Source of the DNA: an uncultured Lachnospiraceae bacterium
GTDB lineage: Bacteria; Bacillota; Clostridia; Lachnospirales; Lachnospiraceae
Length of the DNA stretch: 54,734 nucleotides
Assembly (NCBI GenBank): GCA_950097145.1
Contig: CATNCF010000017.1
Location: forward strand, 1-54,734
Direction of reading: 5' to 3'
Shown here piece after piece: positions 15,833 through 24,192 of the stretch. The position numbers and the translations under genes were made by a program. The notes beneath the pieces are model-generated. The model saw only the letters and a list, made by a program, of their open reading frames with translations, was not told the DNA's origin and ran no database searches. Numbering within the stretch: position 1 is the first letter of the stretch; every line of letters starts with the position of its first letter.

Positions 15833-17284
15833 CTAAAACCACTCTTCTTTTATCTCATAACTTATTCCTTCTCGATATTGTCTTGTATGATAAAAATCTA
15901 TGGTAAATTTTTTTGTTACACACATTTTTTCACATTCCTGAGCACAGGAGCCTCTGTTATATCTTCTCAATATATTGGAGCGATCCGTGTCATTTTTAGC
16001 AGGAAGCGTAATAAAACCAATTCTATTGTCTAATTTCAGTCCTTTACCTAATGCTGAACATGCATTAGCTACTACCACCACACAATTATATTGCTTAGAT
16101 AAATCTTCTGCCGAAGCCTGTATATCCATAGATTTTGTATAAGCAGGAATTATTAATAAATCTGTTCCAATACATTTGTGAAATAATTTAACCTTTTCAC
16201 TTATCAAATCTTTACAGATTCCAATTCCAACTCTTCCCAAACCTTCTATTTCCAAAATCGTATATTCTTTATTTTTCTCTGTTCTTAAAAACTCCTTATA
16301 TTGTATATTGTCTTTTTCAAATTTAAATGGCTCCTTTTTACAGTAATTAAAAATTTCTTTTCCGTTCCCGTCTGTAATAACAGATTTATTCACATAATCT
16401 TTCCAAATAGAACCATTAATAATAAACTGCGGACTTGAAACTTTTTCTTTATATTGTATAGCAGAAATGATATTTTCGGTCATCAGCATTTCTGGAAATA
16501 TTAAAAAATCAATATCTTGCTTTTCACATCGGGCGCAAATATCTTTATATCGTTCTTTTAGTTCGTTCTCTGGTCCTTTATACATATTCAAAATATAAAA
16601 TGCCCTATTATCATATTCAACATGCAGCATTTCTTTTATAGGCTTGTCCGTAAAGGGGACAATTCCAAATGTAATTTGCTTTCTCTCATAAAAGTGTTTA
16701 AAAACAGAACTCTTTTTATCAAAATGATAAATTAATGCAGGGTAATTCTTAATATGCTGCTTATCCCAAATCATATAGTTTATTGTCTCGCCATCTAATA
16801 TGGAACATGCACATTCTCTCCTATCTCTAAATAATGAATATTCATTATTATCAATACTTCTGAACTGAATATCTCCCCGTTCCAAAAAAGTTCCTTTCAT
16901 TTTGGGTATAATTCTTACATGATCCCTATATTGCTCATTCATAGAAGTATATTCAATCACATGTTTTCCTTTCAGCAGCCTGTCACTTATTTCCACCTCA
17001 ACCAACTCATCAATATATTTTACAACCGCAAAACACTTTTCCACTGTTACTTCTGGCATCAAAAAAGAAAACAAATAATCTTTTAATTCATGAAAAGCTC
17101 TTTTACATCCCTTCTGCTGCCGCTCGCAGCAATATCTTTGGACTGCATCATATACATTATCATAATCATCATCAGGAAACTGGGCAAATTCATATGGCTT
17201 CCTGTCTAATTCATTAAAAATATAAGAACTGCACAAAGCTAATAAATCATAAATCTTATCAATTTTCTTTAATTGTTCTAACAA
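15833..17284 (-). CDS. nitrilase-superfamily (carbon-nitrogen hydrolase) protein with extra N-terminal domain
   Basis: 483 residues. From about 200 to 430 the carbon-nitrogen hydrolase pattern is visible: FLIFPEM with Glu265, YCKKEPFKF with Lys316/317, and GRVGIGICKDL with Cys357, the Glu-Lys-Cys triad; LLIIPAY and VVVVANACS follow as the usual core strands. Such enzymes cleave amides or nitriles. The first 200 residues are a separate helical region I do not recognise, and a Cys-rich patch (447-455) lies near the end. The start is TTG 17284, with GGAGGAG 11 bases upstream; a stop excludes a longer frame. First gene of an AT-rich three-gene cassette. Substrate unknown. Confidence 0.82.
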   Translation of the reverse strand: MLEQLKKIDKIYDLLALCSSYIFNELDRKPYEFAQFPDDDYDNVYDAVQRYCCERQQKGCKRAFHELKDYLFSFLMPEVTVEKCFAVVKYIDELVEVEISDRLLKGKHVIEYTSMNEQYRDHVRIIPKMKGTFLERGDIQFRSIDNNEYSLFRDRRECACSILDGETINYMIWDKQHIKNYPALIYHFDKKSSVFKHFYERKQITFGIVPFTDKPIKEMLHVEYDNRAFYILNMYKGPENELKERYKDICARCEKQDIDFLIFPEMLMTENIISAIQYKEKVSSPQFIINGSIWKDYVNKSVITDGNGKEIFNYCKKEPFKFEKDNIQYKEFLRTEKNKEYTILEIEGLGRVGIGICKDLISEKVKLFHKCIGTDLLIIPAYTKSMDIQASAEDLSKQYNCVVVVANACSALGKGLKLDNRIGFITLPAKNDTDRSNILRRYNRGSCAQECEKMCVTKKFTIDFYHTRQYREGISYEIKEEWF

Positions 17285-17387
17285 AGTTATTTCAACTCCT
17301 CCTCATAATCATTTATATCAAACATCCACTGCCTGCTTCATGGGCTATATCTGCTTTCTCCTGACATCATTATATCATCAAAAAGAA

Positions 17388-17433
17388 ACAAATAAAAGCC
17401 TTTTCGGGCTTCCATTTACCCAAAAAGGCTTTC
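17388..17433 (-). terminator. intrinsic terminator of the ABC exporter operon
   Basis: On the minus strand AAAGCCTTTTTGGG pairs with CCCGAAAAGGCTTTT across a short loop, followed by TTTATTTG. It lies nine bases beyond the permease stop and separates the exporter operon from the nitrilase cassette. Confidence 0.85.
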
Positions 17434-17441
17434 ATCGTACG

Positions 17442-19025
17442 TTACTCCATTACTTCCATCCTGGTAAAAGACAAGGATGCAATGGCTGCTCCTGCGAATG
17501 TAAGAATTCCCATAACTGCAATCATCACAACAAAACCTGTCTCAATTCCCAAAATCAAACCTGCCAGCACTGCGGCCATAATTCCAATTCCCATGGCAAG
17601 TCCCTGAAACAGCAGCTTCACCATAGAACGGCCGAAATTGCCCAAAACATTTCCAACCAAAGCATCTGCCAGCATATTATAATACAAACGGTTTGCCTGA
17701 AGGCAGATATACAAGAGTACCGTCAATACCGTCAGCACAGGACCAATTTGAAATACAACGGCGCCTGGCAGCGTTACCAGAATCCCATCCACCAACGCCC
17801 GGTAATGTTCGATCTTGGTGGCGTACCAAACCTTCCTAAGGGGAGTATCTGGTATCAGGTAGGTATAAGGATTTTCCAGTTCTTTTGACCATTTCGTAGC
17901 ATAACCTGTAAAAATAAAGGTAACATATGCCACTACCCCGGGAATAATAAATATTTTTGCCGGCCCAAATTGATCCACTGCATCATTGAAATAGCCCACC
18001 ACTGCGATGGCAATTCCCAGTCCAAGGCAGAGCAGTGTGTTCCAGCCAAAAATAAAAACAGGATTTTTCTTATATTCCAAAATCTGCCGGAAATAGATTG
18101 CCTTGGCATAAGTTCCCTTATATTCCACAGTAGCCTCACGAAGTTTAAATTTCTTCTTCCATGGGACATTCGCAATTCCTTTTTTCTGGTTCTGCCGGAT
18201 TTTCTGATAATCATCCGCAAATTTCATGGCGTCTTCATAGTAAGCGCCTGTGCATTTCGTTTTCCAGGCCGTGATGAATACCAGAACAACGGAAAAGAGA
18301 TACAATACCGTGCCAATCAGATTGATGGTATCCGGTCCCAGAAACAGCAGGCGTATCCATGCGATGGTCCAGCCTACAATTGGCACAAGCTGAATCCCCG
18401 GCAGAGCAAAATAATCCTGAATCAGCTTGAAGGATGGTTCTCTTGTTATCAGCAAAAACACTGCCGTACCTGCAATCACCGCCATAAAGAGATACATGAT
18501 TATCACAAGGCCTTTGAAAAATTTCTCCCCAAATCTCTCATTTCCATAGCAGAAAATAATGAGGGATGCCTCTAAAATACTCTCAAAAACTGCAAAAAAC
18601 AGAAAAAATCCCAGAGCCTGCAGAAGCGCTATATGGAACCACAATACTCCAAGAACTGCAATTACAATTCCAATCAGAATATTTACGGCAAAGGATTTTA
18701 TCCCTGCATACATCAGCACCATTTTAGGATTCACCGGAGCAGAAAATACAAAATGTACTTCACTGGGACGGAATATCAATCCTTTCCGCTTGGAATAAGC
18801 AATAATATTCCCAGGAATCAGCATCAAAATGATTCCAGACAAAATGGTCACCACATGTTCCGGGGTACCGAAAGACTCTTCTTGAACCATCGTCTGAAAA
18901 CCAAAAAACATCATGCCCACATAAAAAATAATAAAAGCTCCCATCACATAACTTACTGGACGCTTCAAGGCATATTTGATTCGATTAATGATTGTGCGCT
19001 GATAGAGATAAATCAAACCTTTCAT
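17442..19025 (-). CDS. ABC exporter permease
   Basis: 527 residues with about ten to twelve hydrophobic segments, in the pattern of putative ABC exporter membrane subunits of Firmicutes. The N-terminus MKGLIYLYQRTIINRIKYALKRP precedes the first membrane helix, and a large cytoplasmic loop lies near 255-310. Its ATG overlaps the stop of the ATPase gene by 4 bp, so the two form one transporter. The substrate is unknown. A large inverted repeat stands in front of the pair, so expression is probably controlled by a repressor that is not encoded here. Confidence 0.88.
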   Translation of the reverse strand: MKGLIYLYQRTIINRIKYALKRPVSYVMGAFIIFYVGMMFFGFQTMVQEESFGTPEHVVTILSGIILMLIPGNIIAYSKRKGLIFRPSEVHFVFSAPVNPKMVLMYAGIKSFAVNILIGIVIAVLGVLWFHIALLQALGFFLFFAVFESILEASLIIFCYGNERFGEKFFKGLVIIMYLFMAVIAGTAVFLLITREPSFKLIQDYFALPGIQLVPIVGWTIAWIRLLFLGPDTINLIGTVLYLFSVVLVFITAWKTKCTGAYYEDAMKFADDYQKIRQNQKKGIANVPWKKKFKLREATVEYKGTYAKAIYFRQILEYKKNPVFIFGWNTLLCLGLGIAIAVVGYFNDAVDQFGPAKIFIIPGVVAYVTFIFTGYATKWSKELENPYTYLIPDTPLRKVWYATKIEHYRALVDGILVTLPGAVVFQIGPVLTVLTVLLYICLQANRLYYNMLADALVGNVLGNFGRSMVKLLFQGLAMGIGIMAAVLAGLILGIETGFVVMIAVMGILTFAGAAIASLSFTRMEVME

Positions 19026-19723
19026 GATGCCTCACCGCCTTCTGTAATCTTAAAGAACAGCTCCTCAATATCTGCGTCTTTCTGTTCTTCTTTGTTAAAG
19101 GAACCTACAATTTTTCCTTTTTCCATGATAAATATCAGATCCCACAATTCTTTCACCATCTCTAACATATGCGTACTAATCAAAACAGTTGTACCCTGTT
19201 CTTTCAATTCCAGCACCACTTCTTTCAGCTCCTTGATGGCTGCCGGATCCAGTCCTACCATGGGTTCGTCCAAAAGAATCACTTTCGGCTTAATGGCAAG
19301 GGCACAGCAGATGCTCACCTTCTGCATCATTCCTTTGGAAAGTTCCCTGCCCAGTTTATTCTGCTTGTCATCCAATTCAAATCGGACCAGCAGCTGATTG
19401 ATTTCTTCCTCTGTAATATCAGAATTATAAGCCCTCCTGATATATTCTATGTGTTCCCGCACAGTCAAAGCGTCAAACATGGCCGGTACTTCTGGCACAT
19501 AGGCAAATACACGCTTTGCCTCCAGATTCTTTGCCGGCATATGTTCAATACCAACGCCTCCCTGATACCGCAGCAGCCCTGCAATACTCTTGATAATGGT
19601 AGACTTGCCTGCGCCGTTTGGTCCCAGCAGTATCCCTACATGTCCTGTAGGCACGGTAAAACTCACATGATCTACCGCAAGATGTTTCCCATATTTCTTT
19701 GACAGCTCCTGAATTTCTAACAT
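19022..19723 (-). CDS. ABC transporter ATP-binding protein
   Basis: 233 residues. Walker A GPNGAGKST (about 34-42), a Q-loop-like AYVPEVPAMF, the signature region LSKGMMQKVSICCAL (a degenerate LSGGQ), Walker B VILLDEPMVGLD and the H-loop STHMLE are all visible. It drives the membrane subunit encoded just downstream, with which it overlaps by 4 bp. The type fits drug, peptide or lipid exporters. GGAGAGGTAGTT precedes the ATG. The upstream inverted repeat at 19759-19807 probably contains its operator. Confidence 0.93.
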   Translation of the reverse strand: MLEIQELSKKYGKHLAVDHVSFTVPTGHVGILLGPNGAGKSTIIKSIAGLLRYQGGVGIEHMPAKNLEAKRVFAYVPEVPAMFDALTVREHIEYIRRAYNSDITEEEINQLLVRFELDDKQNKLGRELSKGMMQKVSICCALAIKPKVILLDEPMVGLDPAAIKELKEVVLELKEQGTTVLISTHMLEMVKELWDLIFIMEKGKIVGSFNKEEQKDADIEELFFKITEGGEAS

Positions 19724-19758
19724 AACTACCTCTCCTTCTTATGCGATCCATATAAAAA

Positions 19759-19807
19759 CATCACACGTCTATTGTATTACTCATATAATACAATAGTACA
19801 TGTGATG
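19759..19807. promoter_or_regulatory. long inverted repeat upstream of the ABC exporter operon
   Basis: CATCACA-CGT-CTATTGTATTA is followed by seven bases, then TAATACAATAG-TACA-TGTGATG. The arms match at all but a few central bases. It lies 36 bp before the ATPase start. On the minus strand it overlaps AT-rich promoter-like sequence (TACAAT as a possible -10). The core TGTATTA-N6-TAATACA has the symmetry of GntR/YtrA-type operators, which often control such exporters, but no GntR gene is in the window. It could also be a transcript hairpin. Confidence 0.7.
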
Positions 19808-19830
19808 CTTCTTGTCAATATTTATATTCC

Positions 19831-20499
19831 TTAATTGCTTTTTTCGACAATTTCATTTTTATTTTTGTAAATAGATTTTGCCGGGACTACTCCGCGGACC
19901 ATGGACAAAGGATAAATATTACTATTCCTTCCTACTACTGTGCCCGGATTCAATACGCTATTACAGCCTACTTCCACCTCATCTCCCAGCATAGCCCCAA
20001 ATTTCTTTAATCCAGTGGCAATTTCTTCGCTGCCGCCTTTTACCACAACCAGCGTCTTGTCAGATTTTACATTAGAAGTAATGGATCCAGCGCCCATATG
20101 AGATTTGTACCCCAAAATAGAATCGCCTACATAATTGTAGTGGGGCACCTGCACCTTGTTAAACAGCACTACATTTTTCAACTCTGTGGAATTTCCCACA
20201 ACAGCTCCCTTTCCCACAATAGCATTCCCCCGAATAAATGCACAATGCCGTATTTCCGCTTCCTCATCAATAATCAACGGTCCATTGAGAAAAGCCGTGG
20301 GAGCCACTTTTGCATTTTTTGCAACCCAGATATGTTCCCCGAGCTGCTCGTATTTCTCAGGATCCAGGGTTTTTCCAAGCTCACAGATAAATCCGCTGAT
20401 TTTGGGAAGCGCTTCCCAGGGATAAGCCAGGCCATGAAATAAATCTGCCGCTATTGTTTCTGATAAATTGTACAAGTTAAGAATCTCACATGTTTTCAT
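19831..20499 (-). CDS. left-handed beta-helix protein, GlmU/UDP-GlcNAc pyrophosphorylase-like
   Basis: 222 residues. From about 65 to 205 the hexapeptide-repeat pattern is visible (AEIRHCAFIRGNAIVGKGAVVGNSTELKNVV; SKMG-like SHMGAGS; NSVLNPGTVVGRNSNIYP), which folds as a left-handed beta-helix as in the acetyltransferase half of GlmU. No nucleotidyltransferase half is present. The start overlaps the topoisomerase stop by 4 bp (ATGA). The enzyme may acetylate or otherwise bind sugar nucleotides; similar stand-alone proteins are often labelled UDP-N-acetylglucosamine pyrophosphorylases. The substrate is not certain. Confidence 0.8.
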   Translation of the reverse strand: MKTCEILNLYNLSETIAADLFHGLAYPWEALPKISGFICELGKTLDPEKYEQLGEHIWVAKNAKVAPTAFLNGPLIIDEEAEIRHCAFIRGNAIVGKGAVVGNSTELKNVVLFNKVQVPHYNYVGDSILGYKSHMGAGSITSNVKSDKTLVVVKGGSEEIATGLKKFGAMLGDEVEVGCNSVLNPGTVVGRNSNIYPLSMVRGVVPAKSIYKNKNEIVEKSN

Positions 20500-22553
20500 A
20501 CTTTCTTTTTTCCTTCCTTCTTTTTTGATGGTTTATAGAATGCTGCCGCATGCTGAAAACAGTCCCGCAGCATATATTGGTTATTTAATCTCAGCACGCC
20601 GCTGGTGCGGCTCTGGATAAAATGTTCCAGCTTCACCATATATTCTTCCGGCGTAATGCTTCCCTCAGCTACATAGTTCAGCCCTTTTTCCCAGCTTGCT
20701 GTTAATTCTGGATTTAACAAAGAACGTATGGAGGCATTTACCACATCATAAATCATTTCTCCTAACAAGGTCGGTGTGATAATCTGAGTTTTTTTATTCA
20801 AGGCAAGATACTTATTATTTACTAATTTCTTTAAAATTTCCGCCCGGGTAGCGCTGGTTCCGATTCCGCTTCCCTTAATCTGGGCGCGGAGTTCCTCGTC
20901 TTCAATCAACTGCCCTGCATTTTCCATGGCAAGAATCATGGAACCGGAATTATAACGCTTGGGTGGAGCTGTCTCCCCCTCTTTGATATTTAATGCAGTT
21001 ACAGGCAGTTCCATTCCTTTTTTTAATTTAGACAGCTTTTCCATAAAGTCTATATTGCAGGACTGATCACTTCCTTCTTTTTTCTCATTAGAAGGAACTG
21101 TATCCTTTTTCTTCTGAAAAGAATATTCCATTACCTTTAGGTACCCGGCATCCACAAGAACTTTAAAGGAAGCAAAGAATTTCTCTATTCCCTTTTCCAT
21201 CATCTCCATGGATACTGCCAGGCTGATTTTCTGATAAACAGCGGCCGGGCAAAAGATACTTAAAAATCTCCGCACCACGGTTTCATACACATTCAGGGCT
21301 GTCTGATTCAGGCTGCGGACTGCAGAAAAACCCTGTCCGGTGGGAATAATGGCATAATGGTCGGTAATCTGCTTGTCATTAACATACCGTGTCTTTGCAA
21401 TATTCTTATAACTTCCCTTTTCAAGAATTTCCTCTGCAAACTGCCTGACCGAAGGAATATTTTTAAGGCCGCTGATATTTTTATGTATTTCCTTTGCCAC
21501 AGCGGAGGACAGTACTCTTGCATCCGTCCTGGGATAAGTCACCAGCTTCTTCTCATACAATTCCTGCACCACGGAAAGAGTCTGGTCAGGGCTGATTTTA
21601 AACAGTCTGGAACAGTCGTTCTGGAGCTCGGCCAGATTATATAAGAGAGGGGGTTTTTTCGTCTCCTTCTTCTTCTCTATGGATTCCACACAAGCCTTCC
21701 ATTCTTCCCTTCCTTTTGTTAAACTTTGTATTAATTTCTCCGCCTCTTCTTTTTCTTTAAAGCCATTTTCCTTATAGAGCTTGGGTGAATGGAAATATTT
21801 TGACCCTTCCGCAGCACGCCATTCTCCTTCCACAAGATTTCCCTGAATATCCAGAGTATTTAGCACCCGGTAAAAAGGCGTTTTCACAAATTCACGGATT
21901 TCCCGCTCCCGGCGCACCACCATTCCCTGGACACAGGTCATAACGCGCCCCACGCTGACTACAGTATATTTAGTTCCTGCAAAATTAGAGATTACATTGC
22001 CATATTTTAATGTAAGAAGCCTGGAAAAATTAATCCCCATTAAATAGTCTTCTTTTGCCCTCAGATATGCAGATTCACAGAGATTATCATATTCTGAAAG
22101 ATCCTTTGCCTCCCGGATTCCCCTGAGAATTTCTTCTTCTGTCTGTGAATCAATCCACACCCTCCTGCGTTCCTTATTCTTCACTCTGGCTTGTTGTTCC
22201 ACCAGGCGGTAGATATATTCTCCTTCCCTTCCAGAGTCGGTACACACATAAATCCTGGCTACATCGGAACGGTTCAGAAGGGTGGCAACAATCTTAAATT
22301 GCTTTTTTACTCCTGGAATTACTTCATACTTAAATTCCGTGGGGATAAAAGGAAGAGTGGCAAGGCTCCATCTCTTAAATTTTTCGTCATAAACTTCCGG
22401 ATAACTCATCGTCACCAAATGCCCCACGCACCAGGTTACCACTGCCTCCTGAGATTCCATATAACCATCCTGGTTTTTAAAATCTAGTTTTAATGCCTTG
22501 GCAAACTCCCTTGCCACGCTGGGTTTTTCTGCTATATACAAAGCTTTTGCCAT
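20496..22553 (-). CDS. topB: DNA topoisomerase III
   Basis: 685 residues, type IA topoisomerase. The N-terminal Toprim domain starts KALYIAEKPSVAREFAKAL and has the acidic motif VYVCTDSGREGE-like IYVCTDSGREGEYIYR. The active-site tyrosine lies in LVTYPRTDARVLSS (about 335-350), and GIGTSATRAEIL and GEMIYDVV are further type IA motifs. It relaxes negative supercoils and decatenates DNA. The C-terminus lacks zinc fingers and ends in a basic tail (KPSKKKEGKKKV). It is coupled to the beta-helix gene downstream and follows the ATPase gene by 20 bp. Confidence 0.95.
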   Translation of the reverse strand: MAKALYIAEKPSVAREFAKALKLDFKNQDGYMESQEAVVTWCVGHLVTMSYPEVYDEKFKRWSLATLPFIPTEFKYEVIPGVKKQFKIVATLLNRSDVARIYVCTDSGREGEYIYRLVEQQARVKNKERRRVWIDSQTEEEILRGIREAKDLSEYDNLCESAYLRAKEDYLMGINFSRLLTLKYGNVISNFAGTKYTVVSVGRVMTCVQGMVVRREREIREFVKTPFYRVLNTLDIQGNLVEGEWRAAEGSKYFHSPKLYKENGFKEKEEAEKLIQSLTKGREEWKACVESIEKKKETKKPPLLYNLAELQNDCSRLFKISPDQTLSVVQELYEKKLVTYPRTDARVLSSAVAKEIHKNISGLKNIPSVRQFAEEILEKGSYKNIAKTRYVNDKQITDHYAIIPTGQGFSAVRSLNQTALNVYETVVRRFLSIFCPAAVYQKISLAVSMEMMEKGIEKFFASFKVLVDAGYLKVMEYSFQKKKDTVPSNEKKEGSDQSCNIDFMEKLSKLKKGMELPVTALNIKEGETAPPKRYNSGSMILAMENAGQLIEDEELRAQIKGSGIGTSATRAEILKKLVNNKYLALNKKTQIITPTLLGEMIYDVVNASIRSLLNPELTASWEKGLNYVAEGSITPEEYMVKLEHFIQSRTSGVLRLNNQYMLRDCFQHAAAFYKPSKKKEGKKKV

Positions 22554-22573
22554 AAATAATTATCCTGCTTTCC

Positions 22574-23938
22574 CTAAATTGCCTGATTCATATCCACCAA
22601 CAGGATACGCGGGTCCTTCGACACCATTTTTACCAGCTTTTTATCAAATGTTGTCGCTGTAAATAAATAGTAAAAATTGGCCGCCACTTTTGCCTGTTCC
22701 ATACTGGCAAAAAGCTCCTGGCACATCTCAAAGGTCAGTTCCGGAGCTGACCAGTTACAAAGACATATAAGATTCTCCCTTACACTATTCTGTGCAATGA
22801 TATCAATATTGCCCTTTTTTCCTATCCAGGTTCCCATTTTATGCAGTTCCAGAGGCAGCTTATGCTCATGGTTTAAGTATTCCAGATATTCCATACATAT
22901 TTTTATAAAATAGCGGTTTAAATATGTTTCCAATTCTCCAGCGATATGTTTCTCATAAAATTCTTCCGATCCAATTCTATAAAGTTCTGACAAGTGAGGA
23001 TACACAAACTTAAACCAGAAATTAATAAAGGTATCTTTAATCTGGTATAAGCCTTTTTGTGCGTTTTCCCAGCCCCCGGTTTCAAAAGAATATACTTTCT
23101 CCACCACATCGAATGCCATAAGATTTTTCAGATAAACGCTAATCTTGGCTCTGGAAAAACCTGTTTCCTGATACAATTCATTTAACTTCCTTTTTCCGCT
23201 TGCCATTGCCTCTAAAATAGTATGATAAACGGACAGTTCACGAAGCTGGCTTCGGATCAGCTCCTCGGCCTTATTATGAAAATATCCGTCGGGCGACAAA
23301 ATATTCCGGCAGATATTAACCTTTTGATTCTCATTGGGGTCCCAGTGACGCAGAAACTCCGGCACACCGCCCACAATGCCGTATACTTCTACGTTCTGCC
23401 TGAAATTATAATCTGGAAAGCATTTTGCCAATTCCATAAAGCGCAGCTCACCAAGCTTCATCATTCCCCTGAGTTTCCTGCTCATATTTCCAAACAGCTC
23501 CGGTAATTCCTGCTCTACCCAGGAAACGTCGCTGGAACACAGAAGAACCATCACTGGACCTGGATAAAGCTTCTTATCCCTGAGTTTTATCAGACTGTCA
23601 AGAAACTGTTTGTCCTTCTTCAAAATATTCTGAAATTCTTCAATGACCAATACCAGCTTGCTGCCGTCTCCGCTGCGAATGCGCTTAAAATAAGTATCGT
23701 ACTTTTCATCCGATACAGATATCTGGTAATAATCTGCAATTTCCCTGCCCATCCGGTCTTTCTGAGCTTTTGCCGACACCTCTGGCGCATAATAGTAAAA
23801 TGCTCTCTTTTCCCTGCAGAACTTCTGTACCAGCTGCCTGCCTTGGTTATCCTTCCGTCCGTACAGCACCAGAATCTGATTACCGCTCTGCTCATAGAGC
23901 TGCTCTAAGCAATGCAGTTCTGCTTTTCTTTCTATCAT
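22574..23938 (-). CDS. DUF234-type archaeal-like ATPase with degenerate nucleotide site
   Basis: 454 residues from ATG 23938, which has AAAGGA seven bases upstream; the frame is open to 24040 without a better start. The architecture is that of the AAA ATPase/DUF234 family: an N-terminal P-loop domain (to about 230), a winged helix (about 245-300, SGKRKLNELYQETGFSRAKISVYLKNL), then a C-terminal nuclease-like DUF234 domain. The Walker A site reads GRKDNQGRQ in place of GRRRVGKT, losing the Lys and Thr, and Walker B is LVLVIEEF instead of VIDEF. It probably cannot hydrolyse ATP in the usual way. It lies upstream of topB in the same direction. Confidence 0.8.
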   Translation of the reverse strand: MIERKAELHCLEQLYEQSGNQILVLYGRKDNQGRQLVQKFCREKRAFYYYAPEVSAKAQKDRMGREIADYYQISVSDEKYDTYFKRIRSGDGSKLVLVIEEFQNILKKDKQFLDSLIKLRDKKLYPGPVMVLLCSSDVSWVEQELPELFGNMSRKLRGMMKLGELRFMELAKCFPDYNFRQNVEVYGIVGGVPEFLRHWDPNENQKVNICRNILSPDGYFHNKAEELIRSQLRELSVYHTILEAMASGKRKLNELYQETGFSRAKISVYLKNLMAFDVVEKVYSFETGGWENAQKGLYQIKDTFINFWFKFVYPHLSELYRIGSEEFYEKHIAGELETYLNRYFIKICMEYLEYLNHEHKLPLELHKMGTWIGKKGNIDIIAQNSVRENLICLCNWSAPELTFEMCQELFASMEQAKVAANFYYLFTATTFDKKLVKMVSKDPRILLVDMNQAI

Positions 23939-24040
23939 ATGTATGTCCTTTCTCCTGACATAAAAGTTCTTTCTTTTCATACTATCATGATTTAACTTAT
24001 TTCGCAATAGCGGTTTGCGCAGCAGAAATGATACCTGCAT

Positions 24041-24078
24041 GAAAATGGAACAGAAATTCCATTTCCTGTTCCATTTTC
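24041..24078. terminator. strong hairpin between asd and the ATPase gene
   Basis: GAAAATGGAACAG pairs perfectly with CTGTTCCATTTTC over a 12-base loop. It lies about 115 bp past the asd stop and about 100 bp before the ATPase start. The U-run is short on both strands, so it is a probable but not ideal terminator for asd; processing or mRNA stabilisation is possible. Confidence 0.5.
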
Positions 24079-24192
24079 ATTATATTTTTACGACCTTCTT
24101 TTCATTAATTCCATCAAACAATTGTTCAAATTCAATGGGGCTGTCAGGAAACAGAGCGCCTCTTTGATTTGTATGGCATCCACTCTGTCCTC

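Noticed and set aside
24085-24190. 32-codon GTG ORF with AGGAGG directly after asd
   Set aside because: The binding site overlaps the asd stop region and the peptide has no recognisable feature; a second frame (LFPDSPIEFEQLFDGINEKK) reads more protein-like but has no start. Undecidable, so not listed.
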